Positions 47,767 to 58,186 of a DNA stretch of 64,000 bases are shown here, piece by piece. Under the pieces are notes generated by a model. It had not been told where the DNA came from and made no database searches. It saw nothing but the letters and a program-made list of their open reading frames with translations. Position 1 is the stretch's first letter, and the number at the start of each line of letters is the position of its first letter. The position numbers and the translations under genes were made by a program. Where the stretch lies: NCBI GenBank assembly GCA_029246415.1, contig JAQWNF010000024.1, positions 40,480-104,479 of the forward strand. The letters are read 5' to 3'. The DNA comes from Glaciecola sp. Lineage in GTDB: Bacteria > Pseudomonadota > Gammaproteobacteria > Enterobacterales > Alteromonadaceae.

Positions 47767-49434
47767 ATGGCTCAATTTGTTTATTCAATGCATCGTGTGG
47801 GCAAAATCGTCCCACCCAATCGCTTTATCCTTAAAGATATCTCATTAAGTTTTTTCCCTGGCGCAAAAATCGGCGTATTGGGTCTAAATGGTTCTGGTAA
47901 GTCCACGTTACTCAAAATTATGGCGGGTGTCGACACTGAGATTGAAGGGGAAGCACGCCCATTAGCGGGTATCAAAATCGGTTATTTACCGCAAGAACCT
48001 CACCTAGATGAAAGCCTTGATGTGCGTGGCAATATCGAACTGGCTGTCGCCGATGTCGCTGGCGCTATTAGCCGTTTGGATGCAGTCTATGCAGCGTATG
48101 CTGAAGAAGATGCAGATTTTGATGCACTAGCCAAAGAACAAGGTGAATTAGAAGCGATCATTCAAGCCAAAGATGGTCATAATCTAGACAACGCACTAGA
48201 ACGTGCGGCCGATGCATTGCGTCTACCACCTTGGGATGCGGATGTCAGTCTCTTATCAGGGGGGGAACGTCGCCGTGTTGCATTATGCAAATTGCTACTT
48301 GAAAAACCCGATATGCTGTTACTCGACGAACCAACTAACCACTTGGATGCAGAATCAGTGGCATGGTTAGAGCGTTTCTTACATGACTATGAAGGGACGG
48401 TTGTGGCGATTACCCACGATCGCTATTTCTTAGACAATGTCGCAGGTTGGATCTTAGAGCTCGACCGCGGCATGGGTATTCCATGGGAAGGTAACTACTC
48501 GTCGTGGCTTGAGCAAAAAGACGCGCGTCTACAACAAGAAGAACGATCTGAAAATGCACGCCAAAAATCGATTCAACAAGAACTTGAATGGGTGCGCACC
48601 AATCCTAAAGGCCGTGGTAGTAAGTCCAAAGCTCGTATGGCACGATTTGAAGAGCTTAACACCAGCGATTACCAACGTCGTAACGAGACCAATGAATTAT
48701 TTATTCCACCAGGTGAGCGTTTAGGCGATAAAGTCATTGAAGTTCAAGGGCTGTCTAAATCTTATGGTGACCGTTTACTGATTGATGACTTGACCTTCAA
48801 AGTGCCCAAAGGCGCAATTGTCGGCATTATCGGTCCAAACGGCGCGGGTAAATCGACGTTATTTAGGATGATGACGGGTGATGAAACACCTGATGCTGGC
48901 ACCATTACGTTAGGTGAGACCGTACAGATTGCGTCGGTAGAACAGTTCCGTGATCACATGAACGAAAATAATACCGTATGGAAAGAGATCTCCGACGAAC
49001 AAGATATTGTCAAGATTGGTAACTTTGAAATTAACTCACGCGCATACTGTTCCCGCTTTAACTTCAAAGGCAATGACCAACAAAAATTCATCAAAGATTT
49101 ATCCGGTGGTGAACGCAACCGTGTGCATTTAGCCAAACTGTTAAAAGCTGGCGGTAACGTACTGTTACTCGATGAACCGACCAATGACTTGGATGTTGAA
49201 ACCTTACGCGCGTTAGAAAATGCATTATTAGAATTCCCAGGCTGTGCCATGGTGATATCGCATGACCGCTGGTTCTTAGATAGAGTGGCAACGCATATCT
49301 TGGATTACCGTGACGACGGTAAAATCAACTTCTACGAAGGTAACTTTACTGACTATGAAGCATGGTTAAAAGCGACATTTGGCTCGGATATCGTTGAACC
49401 ACATCGCTTGAAATATAAGAAAATTAGTAAATAA
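47767..49434 (+). CDS. ettA: Energy-dependent translational throttle EttA (ABC-F)
   Basis: A 555-residue protein, the same length as E. coli EttA. It has two ABC domains with Walker A GLNGSGKST near 39 and GPNGAGKST near 358, signatures LSGGERRR and LSGGERNR, and Walker B LLLDEPTNHLD and LLLDEPTNDLD. An arm and a linker lie between. It binds the ribosomal E site and gates elongation at low energy. It has its own leader of about 140 bp. Confidence 0.95.
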   Translation: MAQFVYSMHRVGKIVPPNRFILKDISLSFFPGAKIGVLGLNGSGKSTLLKIMAGVDTEIEGEARPLAGIKIGYLPQEPHLDESLDVRGNIELAVADVAGAISRLDAVYAAYAEEDADFDALAKEQGELEAIIQAKDGHNLDNALERAADALRLPPWDADVSLLSGGERRRVALCKLLLEKPDMLLLDEPTNHLDAESVAWLERFLHDYEGTVVAITHDRYFLDNVAGWILELDRGMGIPWEGNYSSWLEQKDARLQQEERSENARQKSIQQELEWVRTNPKGRGSKSKARMARFEELNTSDYQRRNETNELFIPPGERLGDKVIEVQGLSKSYGDRLLIDDLTFKVPKGAIVGIIGPNGAGKSTLFRMMTGDETPDAGTITLGETVQIASVEQFRDHMNENNTVWKEISDEQDIVKIGNFEINSRAYCSRFNFKGNDQQKFIKDLSGGERNRVHLAKLLKAGGNVLLLDEPTNDLDVETLRALENALLEFPGCAMVISHDRWFLDRVATHILDYRDDGKINFYEGNFTDYEAWLKATFGSDIVEPHRLKYKKISK

Positions 49435-49458
49435 CAGTTAATGTTCACTTTGATTACT

Positions 49459-49482
49459 AGGCCTCTTTATAGAGGCCTTTTT
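49459..49482. terminator. Terminator between ettA and radA
   Basis: AGGCCTCT (49459-49466), loop TTAT, AGAGGCCT (49471-49478), then a T run to 49482 on the plus strand. It also lies just after radA on the minus strand, although the T run there is shorter. Confidence 0.88.
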
Positions 49483-49490
49483 GTAATTGC

Positions 49491-50873
49491 TTACTTGATT
49501 AACTCTAGCAGCTCATGGATGGTTTTGACAGGTACGATCCGTGCACCTAAGTTTTCCATTGATTTATGATAGTTGCGATACGGAATATAAATCTCGGTAA
49601 AGCCATGCTGAGCGGCTTCTTTGACACGTGGCACACCACTATCAATTGGCCGTACATCACCATTAAGGCTCAGCTCTCCCATAATACAACTGGTGCGCGG
49701 TACCACAAATTCATGCAATGAACTTAGCAGTGCCGTGACTAAGGCAAGGTCGATACACGTCTCAGATTCATCGATTTTGAGGCCGCCGACAATATTGAAA
49801 AACGTATCGTGAAAAATCTTGGTTTTGGTGTGTTTACGCAACACACCGGTGAGCATTTTGATCCGATTCATGTTTAAGCCCACACATACTCGTTGCGGAT
49901 ACTCCGCTTCGGTATCAGTGGTGAGGCATTGTATTTCCAGTAACAAATTACGGTTACCCTTGCGAATGCAGGTAATCGCAGAGCCCGGCGAAGCCGTAGA
50001 CGATCCTGATAAAAAGATCTCACTGGGATTATCCACACTTAACATGCCCCGCTCGGTCATTTTAAAAATCCCAACGGTATCAATATCACCAAAGCGATTT
50101 TTGTTGGCACGCAATGTCCGCACCTGTCCATCATTGGTATCGATGTGGAGCAAGGCATCAACAATATGTACGAGCGTCTGTGGACCCGCAATCTCATTGT
50201 TTTTATTGACATGTGCAATGATAAACATAGTCACATCGTTTTGTTTGCAGTACTGAGTGAGGGCTTGAGCAGCACTTTTGACTTGTGAAGGTGAACCAGG
50301 GCTGCCATTGGCACTATCCGTTACCACCGCTTGAATCGAGTCAATCACCGCAAATTTAATTTTATGGGTATCCAATTCTTCAATGATCGCTTCAACGCTC
50401 GTTTCCGACAATAACAACAACTGATCTTCGTTGTACTCTAATTTGAGGCGGTTAACTCGGTTTTTAAACTGCGACAGTGATTCTTCGGCAGTACAATACA
50501 ACGCTTGCATCCGCATCGACATCCGTGCGACCAAATCGGATAACAAGGTGGTTTTACCCGCCCCCGGATCACCTGAGATAATGTTCACGGAGCCGATCGT
50601 GATCCCACCGGATAACACGCGGTCTAGTTCGCCAATTCCCGTTGCGGATTTCTCGGTATCCACAGACGCTATATCGTTGATTTTTTTGGCACCACGTTGG
50701 CCTAAACCGGCATAACCGGCGACCTTATTGGTAGCACGTGAGGGTGCTTTAGCCGCAGAAATTTTAATTTCTTGCATGGTATTCCATGCACCGCATTTAC
50801 ACTGTCCTTGCCACCGTGCAGCGGTGTCACCACAATCGGTACACACAAATGCGGTTTTATCTGCTTTTGCCAT
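49491..50873 (-). CDS. radA: DNA repair protein RadA
   Basis: A 460-residue recombination helicase. The zinc finger has Cys11, Cys14, Cys25 and Cys27, Walker A is GDPGAGKT at 101-108, and the RadA motif KNRFG is near 253. The C-terminal Lon-protease-like domain lacks protease activity. It works with RecA in branch migration. Its neighbours (serB, ytjB-like) are as in E. coli. Confidence 0.95.
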   Translation of the reverse strand: MAKADKTAFVCTDCGDTAARWQGQCKCGAWNTMQEIKISAAKAPSRATNKVAGYAGLGQRGAKKINDIASVDTEKSATGIGELDRVLSGGITIGSVNIISGDPGAGKTTLLSDLVARMSMRMQALYCTAEESLSQFKNRVNRLKLEYNEDQLLLLSETSVEAIIEELDTHKIKFAVIDSIQAVVTDSANGSPGSPSQVKSAAQALTQYCKQNDVTMFIIAHVNKNNEIAGPQTLVHIVDALLHIDTNDGQVRTLRANKNRFGDIDTVGIFKMTERGMLSVDNPSEIFLSGSSTASPGSAITCIRKGNRNLLLEIQCLTTDTEAEYPQRVCVGLNMNRIKMLTGVLRKHTKTKIFHDTFFNIVGGLKIDESETCIDLALVTALLSSLHEFVVPRTSCIMGELSLNGDVRPIDSGVPRVKEAAQHGFTEIYIPYRNYHKSMENLGARIVPVKTIHELLELIK

Positions 50874-50983
50874 TCACTCAGTCCTCAATTTAACGCCAAA
50901 ATTGCCGATATAGTTTACACTTTTAGGAATGAATGCACTATTTTTCACCTTATAAATTTGCCCGTAGACGGATAAACTAAACC

Positions 50984-53386
50984 ATGCCTTTGACGTTACC
51001 AGCTCACATACAAGCCGTAGATATCATTCTTGATGGGCTGCAAACTAATCCTGACGCAGGATTCAAACATCCCGTATTTGAAGCATTAACAAAAGATGAC
51101 CAAGACTTAGTGCGAGCAGAAATTACGCGTTTACAAGCTCCCTGCAATACCATAATCGATATGCGCGTAGTTGCGCCGAACGCCTGTCAGCCCTATGGCT
51201 TTGGTCAGCTGATCCATTTGATGACTCCCTTAGGTATCGAGCGCTTCGAAGCGGAACACAGTCGCTACGGACGCTATTGCGTTGGCGTATTTGAAGCCCT
51301 GCAACAACTACAATGCGAAATGACCTCAGGCAAAGCTGATGCGACTCAAGCTCACAGCTTTGTTTCACCTACGTTGCAATTTTTTAATTACCCGCAACGC
51401 AGCTCTGAACGCATGCACTTTTCGATATATGTGCTGCTTTATAGCGCAACGGAAACCAAACATCATCTAAAGACAGTGGATCTATCTATCCTAGGTTTAC
51501 AGGTCAAAGCGGATAAGAGCGTTGACGTCAAACTGGGAGATAATGTGGTCATCGTCTTTGATGGCTTATCTAGCGAATACAATACGATTGCCAATACCAC
51601 GATTGAATATGATGTCGTACGAGTCGTTGAACACTGTGATGAGCTGCGTATATTTTTGCATCGGAACAATGCTCATAAAGAGCTGCAAGTGACCGAATTT
51701 ATTGCTAATTTTATTCGCGGTAACAAGTATCGTTATAAAATCAATTTAGAAAATACAATTGATGCGGTCGAAAACAAAGTCTGCGAACAATATTTTACGC
51801 CTAGATTTCCTTCTCTACCGGTGTTTATTGCCCAAAAAACCAATGCTGATCAGCCACAACGTACAGTATTACAGCCTAAATTTGCCATGAGCAACAGTGG
51901 TAATGCCAACATTCTGTCTTACTGGCAAGATGAACAACATCAACAACGTATTGGCAACTTAGTCAGCCAATCTAGAATTCAAGAACTGATCAACAAAGAC
52001 CCGAATCAACGTGAAACTTTTGTGTATGCGTTTAATCATGTAAAGCACAATAAAGTATATTTTTATTCCGCGAGTCAAGCCGAACTAGAAGCCCAACCAG
52101 GCTCCAAAAATGTCTTATTAAGTTATGGCGCACATAAAGCTAGCTGGCGCGTGTTTAAGCTACAACTCAGTCACATGTCTGCCAATCAAGCCTATACCCC
52201 TTTGTCGATCCCTAACGAGGGGCATAAAGATGCTAAAACCGAGAACACGCCGCCTTCTGCGCGTTTAATGAAGCACTTGATTGATTTGCGCTACATTGTG
52301 TTAGTGTCAGATTTGACGGATTCATTTGCGATGCGCTACTACCAGCAGATCCCATTGGATAAAAGCAAAATTTCGTTATTACATCAATTTGCTCATGCAC
52401 ATAACAAGTTACCACCACAGATCAATATCCGCCGTTATAAATACGCAGATATTCGCAAAGAAACACGCTACCACCTTCGGACCAGCGTTGGTTTAACCTT
52501 AAATGGTAAGATTTATTCTGGTGTGACAGAAGACATTTCAATCAGTGGGTTGAGAATAGAATTAGATGAGCCACTACCTGAATTCAGCGAACCGAGTGTT
52601 AGCCTAGCCTTTGCTCGCTTACAAAGTATGACCAAGCGCTTTGATTTAAGCTGTCTCACGTATGAAGTTGTTAATGTTCATACCAACCGACATATTATCC
52701 ATTTGCGCTATTGTGGGAACCAAATCGAACAGCAAGAAACCCCAGGTCTATCCCATGCTTTACGCTGTATTTATGCAAAAAATGCCATGAACATTGCGTT
52801 TTTTATCAATCAACGTACCAACCTATTCACACCTGAGTTTTCTGTTTACAACCAAGGTGATGGAAGATTAAAAAGTATGCTGACGCGTTTTTCGATTGAA
52901 GGACATTTTAATTTAGAATTTTTGTACCGTGACAGAGATCAGCCTTCCCCGTTTATTCGTCGCTGCCTAGCGCAATTAAAAATGGAACTTGATACGCAAG
53001 AGCATGAAATATTTATCCGTTATTGCCCAGAAAAAAATCATATCAATGATGTGATTTTACCCCACATTAATCAACAGTTTTCATCTTTAGCACAACGACA
53101 CCAATTTATTAAAGATGCGTTAGCTATCGGTGATTTTGTCGCGATTAAATTGATCCTCAAAGATACGAACACTTTGGAGCTAGATACGATTAAAACCGAA
53201 CTGGATTATTTGCACGAACATGCAAATTATAAGGCGGAGAAAGTGGTTGAAAAACTTAAACATATCCAAGGATTTGGCTATATTTTGGATATTACAGATG
53301 AAGTATTATATCGGCATGGTTATGATTGGCAGGCGATCCAAGCGAATCACCCGCAATTAATTGATACGCAAGCAGGAAGGGCGTAA
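50984..53386 (+). CDS. Large protein with two PilZ domains
   Basis: An 800-residue cytoplasmic protein without signal peptide or clear membrane helix. Two PilZ domains can be read. The first has RxxxR at 139-143 and DLSILG at 166-171. The second has RKETR at 491-495 and DISISG at 517-522. Both therefore keep the cyclic-di-GMP contact motifs. The remaining sequence, helical N- and C-terminal parts and a 250-residue middle, matches nothing I recognise. Similar long PilZ proteins lie by radA in other Alteromonadales. It is probably a c-di-GMP receptor; the output is unknown. Confidence 0.8.
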   Translation: MPLTLPAHIQAVDIILDGLQTNPDAGFKHPVFEALTKDDQDLVRAEITRLQAPCNTIIDMRVVAPNACQPYGFGQLIHLMTPLGIERFEAEHSRYGRYCVGVFEALQQLQCEMTSGKADATQAHSFVSPTLQFFNYPQRSSERMHFSIYVLLYSATETKHHLKTVDLSILGLQVKADKSVDVKLGDNVVIVFDGLSSEYNTIANTTIEYDVVRVVEHCDELRIFLHRNNAHKELQVTEFIANFIRGNKYRYKINLENTIDAVENKVCEQYFTPRFPSLPVFIAQKTNADQPQRTVLQPKFAMSNSGNANILSYWQDEQHQQRIGNLVSQSRIQELINKDPNQRETFVYAFNHVKHNKVYFYSASQAELEAQPGSKNVLLSYGAHKASWRVFKLQLSHMSANQAYTPLSIPNEGHKDAKTENTPPSARLMKHLIDLRYIVLVSDLTDSFAMRYYQQIPLDKSKISLLHQFAHAHNKLPPQINIRRYKYADIRKETRYHLRTSVGLTLNGKIYSGVTEDISISGLRIELDEPLPEFSEPSVSLAFARLQSMTKRFDLSCLTYEVVNVHTNRHIIHLRYCGNQIEQQETPGLSHALRCIYAKNAMNIAFFINQRTNLFTPEFSVYNQGDGRLKSMLTRFSIEGHFNLEFLYRDRDQPSPFIRRCLAQLKMELDTQEHEIFIRYCPEKNHINDVILPHINQQFSSLAQRHQFIKDALAIGDFVAIKLILKDTNTLELDTIKTELDYLHEHANYKAEKVVEKLKHIQGFGYILDITDEVLYRHGYDWQAIQANHPQLIDTQAGRA

Positions 53387-53438
53387 TGCCTAGCCCCTAA
53401 CTTGCCTGCCCTAGCTCCTAACCTTAACAGCGACAAGC

Positions 53439-54446
53439 TTAAACTAAGGCGTACAAAGTTTGCTCGAGTCCACCGAAACGGATCGCAGCGTCGGCTTGTG
53501 CTTGCACAACGGGTTTAGCGTGAAACGCCATACCCAAACCAGCTTGCCCCATCATCACCAAATCATTAGCCCCATCACCTAAGGCAATCGTTTGCGATAA
53601 CGGAATATCGAAGTGCTGAGCATAATTGAGCACCGTTTGGGCTTTAACCTGTGCATCGACAATATCTCCTAAGACTTGTCCAGTTAAGCGACCGTCGATA
53701 ACCTCTAGTTCATTGGCATGCGCACCATCGAGTCCTAAACGAGTTTGTAGATAATGGGCAAAAAACGTAAATCCACCTGAAGCGATGACTGTTTTCCAAC
53801 CATTGCCTTGCAGGGTTTGTAATAACGCATGAATGCCGGGCATTAACGGAATACTATCGCGGATCCCTTGTAGCAAATTCACATCAATGCCATCTAATAC
53901 ACCAACACGTTGACGTAAGCTTTGCGTGAAATCGAGTTTACCTTCCATAGCTAATTCGGTTACTGCACTGACTTCATCCCCCTTACCACAGAGTTTTGCA
54001 ATTTCATCAATACATTCAATTTGGATCACCGTGGAATCCATATCCATGACAATCACACCAGGATCAGCTAAACGCGGTGCATCGGTAATACAAAACATAT
54101 CAACATAATACTGTGCAGCAATATCAGCCAACCATGTCTTATCAACCATGTCATTGAGGACTACTTGAACCACAGTTGCACTAAACGCATCGGATAGTGG
54201 ATGTAAACGGATCGCTTGATTCGCTATACCTGTCGGTAATTGCGCTAATATAGATTGCACCAAATACGCATTTAAGTGTTGTGCAGAAATAGTCAGTACT
54301 GGAGTCTTCAACGTTGTAGCAAAAATATCTTCAGCGTCAGTCCAAGTATGTGTCTCAACATCATATTGCTGCACGGGGTTAATGGATAAAAATTGCAATA
54401 ACGCTTGGTGAGCATTGATATGTTCTGGAGAAAAAATAGTCGACAT
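53439..54446 (-). CDS. serB: Phosphoserine phosphatase
   Basis: A 335-residue HAD enzyme that makes serine. The nucleophile motif DMDSTVIQIECIDEIA is near 139, SGGFT near 233 and GDGANDLVM near 292. The first 130 residues form the regulatory domain seen in longer SerB proteins. The frame opens at 54464 (GTG), but ATG 54446 with AAAGGA upstream is preferred. It is divergent from the ytjB-like gene, as in E. coli. Confidence 0.93.
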   Translation of the reverse strand: MSTIFSPEHINAHQALLQFLSINPVQQYDVETHTWTDAEDIFATTLKTPVLTISAQHLNAYLVQSILAQLPTGIANQAIRLHPLSDAFSATVVQVVLNDMVDKTWLADIAAQYYVDMFCITDAPRLADPGVIVMDMDSTVIQIECIDEIAKLCGKGDEVSAVTELAMEGKLDFTQSLRQRVGVLDGIDVNLLQGIRDSIPLMPGIHALLQTLQGNGWKTVIASGGFTFFAHYLQTRLGLDGAHANELEVIDGRLTGQVLGDIVDAQVKAQTVLNYAQHFDIPLSQTIALGDGANDLVMMGQAGLGMAFHAKPVVQAQADAAIRFGGLEQTLYALV

Positions 54447-54553
54447 ATATGTTCCTTTAACCACAAAGTAAGAAATTGGATGATGAAAAAACTTGGCAAT
54501 ATCAAGCCATTGCTTTAATGTGACTAGTGTATCAATAATTCATAGCGTTGCCC

Positions 54554-55117
54554 ATGACAAGGTATCTAATCAGAACAGGTTTTATCGTAGCCAGCTTATT
54601 TGCTGTCTCTTGGGTGTGGCAAGTTCAACACCAAACCACACAAGCACATTACAGTGTGTATACTCAGCAGCTTGGCCAGCGTTTAAGCCAAATTGCAGCA
54701 GGTAGTCTAGCCCCTTGGCTCAACAAAACCTTAATATCAACCGACGAAGCGGATTTTCGTGAGCACCTTGAGTCGACGCTATCGACCTATCTCACACTCG
54801 GACATTTTCGCGGGATCACTGTGTTTAACCGCTATGGCGTTGAACTAGGCAAAGTGGGTGAAATCGATTCTATTATTAATTTTGTCGCGCAACAAGAAAC
54901 AGAGTTTTCAGTATTTGTTGCCCCTATTACTGTAACCGACCGCACAGCAGGTTATATTCGCTTTGTTGTTGATGATGACATTATTGCAGCTCAAAAACAG
55001 CAGCTACAAAAGCAGCAACAAGGGATGTTTACCGTTGTATTGTTGTTGGGGATGTTTATCGGTGGTTTTGCCGTGCGCTTATATTATCGCAAAGCCCGCT
55101 ATGCATTTGCTAAATAA
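54554..55117 (+). CDS. AhpA/YtjB (Smp)-like membrane protein
   Basis: A 187-residue protein with one N-terminal helix (about 6-22), a periplasmic domain and a second helix (about 156-175) followed by a basic tail. This is the layout of the YtjB/Smp family, and its place divergent from serB is the same as in E. coli. The function is unsettled. An in-frame TTG at 54548 is an alternative start. The 3' end overlaps tatD by 8 bp. Confidence 0.75.
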   Translation: MTRYLIRTGFIVASLFAVSWVWQVQHQTTQAHYSVYTQQLGQRLSQIAAGSLAPWLNKTLISTDEADFREHLESTLSTYLTLGHFRGITVFNRYGVELGKVGEIDSIINFVAQQETEFSVFVAPITVTDRTAGYIRFVVDDDIIAAQKQQLQKQQQGMFTVVLLLGMFIGGFAVRLYYRKARYAFAK

Positions 55118-55880
55118 CGGCTAAAGAAAATAGTCGTTGTACATTCTCGTTAGTTTTGCCAACCACATCATGTCCAACAAAAGTGCGCTCAAGCACCTTA
55201 AGTACATCAACTAAATACTGCGGCTCATTGCGCTGCCCTTGTCGCCCATGCATTGGCATATCAGGAGAATCAGTCTCTAATACACAATGCTCTAGACCAA
55301 CAGCCAGTAACGCTTGTCGTGTTTTATCGCCGCGCGGATAGGTAATAGTGCCCCCCACTCCGAGACAAAAGCCTAAATCGATATACGCTTGAGCAATGGC
55401 CTGATTGCCAGAAAAAGCATGAATAATACCGCCAAAAGAAAACTTAGCCTGTTTAAGCCGACCTATAATCAAGTCGTGAGATTTACGATGATGAATAATC
55501 AAGGGTAGCCCTAACTGTTGCGCTAAGCCCACTTGTGCATCAAACATCTCAATTTGTATATCGATGGAGAGTGCTAATGTACGATCAATGCCAATTTCCC
55601 CAATACCAATACAGCTTGTGCTTATCGCTAGTTTCAAGCTATCGATTAAGGCAGGTATGTCCGCATGAGTTAGCGAGAGAGGTAAGAAAAAAGGATGGTA
55701 GCCTAATGTATAAGATATCTGTGGGTATCGCTGTGCCAGCGTTTGAGACTGTTGCCAATGCGTAGGATCTATCCCTGGGATAATAAAATGCCCTACCCCA
55801 ACATCAAGCGCACGGCTAATAACAGCGTCAATGTCATCGGAAAAACACGCTAGATCCAGATGACAATGACTATCAATCAT
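55110..55880 (-). CDS. TatD-family metal-dependent hydrolase
   Basis: A 256-residue TIM-barrel nuclease or phosphoesterase. Metal-binding motifs are DSHCHLD at the N-terminus, GEIGID near 89, HHRKSHD near 125 and [11 protein letters not shown] near 200. The frame opens at 55904, but ATG 55880 overlaps the pdxH stop (ATGA) and gives the standard MIDSHCHLD start. It resembles the YjjV subgroup. E. coli TatD is a 3'-5' exonuclease; the substrate here is unknown. Confidence 0.88.
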   Translation of the reverse strand: MIDSHCHLDLACFSDDIDAVISRALDVGVGHFIIPGIDPTHWQQSQTLAQRYPQISYTLGYHPFFLPLSLTHADIPALIDSLKLAISTSCIGIGEIGIDRTLALSIDIQIEMFDAQVGLAQQLGLPLIIHHRKSHDLIIGRLKQAKFSFGGIIHAFSGNQAIAQAYIDLGFCLGVGGTITYPRGDKTRQALLAVGLEHCVLETDSPDMPMHGRQGQRNEPQYLVDVLKVLERTFVGHDVVGKTNENVQRLFSLAVI

Positions 55881-56518
55881 GGGTTTAAGCGTTGAATTTG
55901 CCATGTGTTAGCGGCTTGCTTAGTGTATTCAAAGCGGTCATGCAGACGATGTTCTCCACCTTGCCAAAACTCAATCTGGTGAGGTTTAACTAGAAATCCG
56001 CCCCAAAAATCTGGCAACGGAATTTCACCATGTGCAAATTTTTCCTTCATTTGCGCAAACTGAGTCAATAGCATTTCACGAGATGAAATCGGCTGACTTT
56101 GCTTGGACACAATCGCCCCTAACTGTGAATCTTTGGGACGTGAAAAGAAATATTTGGCTACTTGGGTACGACTTAGCGGCTGCGCGGTTCCACACACTCG
56201 AACTTGCCGTTCAAGCATGTGCCAAGGGAAATGCAACGACACTTTATTGTTAACTTGTAACTCTTTGGCTTTGCGCGAACCAAGATTGGTATAAAACACA
56301 AACCCATCAGCGTTTAAATCTTTGAGCAATACGATACGCTGTGAAGGTTGCCCGTCAGCATCTACAGTGGCGACCGTCATCGCATTCGGATCGGGTATTT
56401 TCGATTCGACAGCAACATCGAGCCATTCTTTAAATAACGCTAGGGGATCAGGGTTTAAATCCTGTTCTTCTAGTGAGCCGAGGGTATATTCACGACGATA
56501 TTGATTAAATTCACTCAT
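55877..56518 (-). CDS. pdxH: Pyridoxamine 5'-phosphate oxidase
   Basis: A 213-residue FMN enzyme that makes pyridoxal phosphate. Motifs are [10 protein letters not shown] and QRIVLLKDL (FMN binding), [12 protein letters not shown] and the C-terminal [12 protein letters not shown]. The length matches E. coli (218). It lies between era and tatD and uses FMN made from the riboflavin pathway at 41-45 kb. Confidence 0.95.
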   Translation of the reverse strand: MSEFNQYRREYTLGSLEEQDLNPDPLALFKEWLDVAVESKIPDPNAMTVATVDADGQPSQRIVLLKDLNADGFVFYTNLGSRKAKELQVNNKVSLHFPWHMLERQVRVCGTAQPLSRTQVAKYFFSRPKDSQLGAIVSKQSQPISSREMLLTQFAQMKEKFAHGEIPLPDFWGGFLVKPHQIEFWQGGEHRLHDRFEYTKQAANTWQIQRLNP

Positions 56519-56549
56519 GCTGTTTTCTTAAACCTATCTCGTAATGTTA

Positions 56550-57461
56550 TTAGTGTTCGCCATAACCTAAGCTGCGTAATGCTCGTTCGTCATCAGCCCA
56601 ACCCGATTTAACTTTTACCCATAATTCCAAGAATACTTTATTATCAAATAAGGTTTCCAGATCCTTACGTGCATCCGAGCCGATGGTTTTAAGATGACTG
56701 CCGTTCTTGCCAATGATCATGCGTTTTTGTGTTTCACGCTCGACCAAAATCAAGCCATTGATGCGGTAAATACCATTTTCGGTCAATTTAAATTGTTCGA
56801 TCTCAACCGTCACGGAATACGGTAACTCATCACCAGTATAACGCATGAGCTTTTCACGAATAATTTCCGCAGCCATAAAACGACTAGAGCGGTCAGTGAC
56901 GTATTCTTCAGGGTAATAAAATTCACTTTCTGGTAATTGATTCATGACCATTTCGCGTAGCTCAGGTAAATAACGGCCAAGCTTCGCGGAGACTGGCATG
57001 ACATGTGCAAAATCATGTTGCTCATCTAACCAGGTTAAATGTGCCAATAATTGTTGTTTGTCTTCAACATTGTCGGACTTGTTCACCACGGCCCAACATG
57101 GCAAGCCCGATGCTTTGATTTTTTCTAGTACCATGGCATCATCCGCAGTAAAGCGGGTGCCTTCAAGCACAAATAACACCAATGCGACTTCGCCTAATGA
57201 ACTAGATGCAGCACGGTTCATATAACGGTTAATCGCGCGCTTTTCTTCCATATGTAAACCAGGCGTATCGACATAAATAGCTTGTTTATTGTCTTCCGAG
57301 TCAATTCCCATGATCCGATGACGAGTGGTTTGAGGCTTACGTGATGTGATACTGACTTTTTGGCCTATGAGACGATTAAGGATTGTTGATTTACCAACGT
57401 TCGGACGGCCAACAATCGCAATCATGCCGCAATAGGTGGAAGAAGGAAGCGTATCGGTCAT
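56550..57461 (-). CDS. era: GTPase Era
   Basis: A 303-residue GTPase needed for 16S rRNA maturation and 30S assembly. G1 is GRPNVGKS at 18-25, G3 DTPG near 64, G4 NKSD near 126. The C-terminal KH domain contains [13 protein letters not shown]. It overlaps rnc by ATGA. recO does not follow, unlike in E. coli. Confidence 0.96.
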   Translation of the reverse strand: MTDTLPSSTYCGMIAIVGRPNVGKSTILNRLIGQKVSITSRKPQTTRHRIMGIDSEDNKQAIYVDTPGLHMEEKRAINRYMNRAASSSLGEVALVLFVLEGTRFTADDAMVLEKIKASGLPCWAVVNKSDNVEDKQQLLAHLTWLDEQHDFAHVMPVSAKLGRYLPELREMVMNQLPESEFYYPEEYVTDRSSRFMAAEIIREKLMRYTGDELPYSVTVEIEQFKLTENGIYRINGLILVERETQKRMIIGKNGSHLKTIGSDARKDLETLFDNKVFLELWVKVKSGWADDERALRSLGYGEH

Positions 57462-58186
57462 GATTGTAATTTCTCTAAAGTAGATTGGGCCGCTAGTTGT
57501 TCTGCTCGCTTGCGACTAGGTCCTTGAGCGGTGATTGCTTCTTCGAGCATGCTCGTTTGACAGCTCACGGTAAATGTTTGGCTGTGGTCTTTACCTGACA
57601 CATCAACGACTTCGTAAAGTGGTAGATCTTGAGAGCGAGACTGCAAAAACTCTTGTAAGCGGGTTTTAGCGTCTTTGGGATGAAAATTAGGATCAAGCTG
57701 CGCCATTCGTGCACCAAACCAACGATGGATAAATTCATCGCAAGCTTCAGTACCAGCATCTAGATAAATAGCACCGATAATCGATTCAACGACATCAGCT
57801 AAAATTGATGTGCGGCGTTTACCACCGCTTTTCATCTCACCCGTACCCAGTCGAATGTAATCACCTAAGCCTTGCTCTATAGCTATTTCTGCTAGCGTAT
57901 CGCCCTTGACGATAGCCGAACGCATTCGGGTAAGTTGCCCTTCTGGCGCTTCGCTAAACGTGTGATATAAATGTTCTGCAACGAGGTATCCCAAAATCGC
58001 ATCGCCTAAAAACTCAAGACGTTCGTTATGGTCTTTGTGTGCGGATTTATGAGTCAAAGCTTGCTGTAAAAGGCGTATATTTTCAAATTGATAGCCAATT
58101 AGGTTTTGCAACGGCGCCCATTCATCAATGCCGCGGTTACCGAATTTTTGTTGGTTGATCGCTTTAGCAGACTTTACTTTACTCAT
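57458..58186 (-). CDS. rnc: Ribonuclease III
   Basis: A 242-residue double-strand RNase. The signature [12 protein letters not shown] is at 55-66, and a C-terminal dsRNA-binding domain (about 170-240) follows. An N-terminal extension of about 15 residues is present compared with E. coli. It overlaps both lepB and era by four bases. The operon is often self-limited by RNase III cleavage of its leader. Confidence 0.95.
   Translation of the reverse strand: MSKVKSAKAINQQKFGNRGIDEWAPLQNLIGYQFENIRLLQQALTHKSAHKDHNERLEFLGDAILGYLVAEHLYHTFSEAPEGQLTRMRSAIVKGDTLAEIAIEQGLGDYIRLGTGEMKSGGKRRTSILADVVESIIGAIYLDAGTEACDEFIHRWFGARMAQLDPNFHPKDAKTRLQEFLQSRSQDLPLYEVVDVSGKDHSQTFTVSCQTSMLEEAITAQGPSRKRAEQLAAQSTLEKLQS

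Noticed and set aside
53389..53422. Imperfect 13-bp direct repeat (CCTAGCCCCTAAC and CCTAGCTCCTAAC) between the PilZ gene and serB
   Set aside because: It is short, has only two copies and no hairpin or known role; probably chance or minor slippage.
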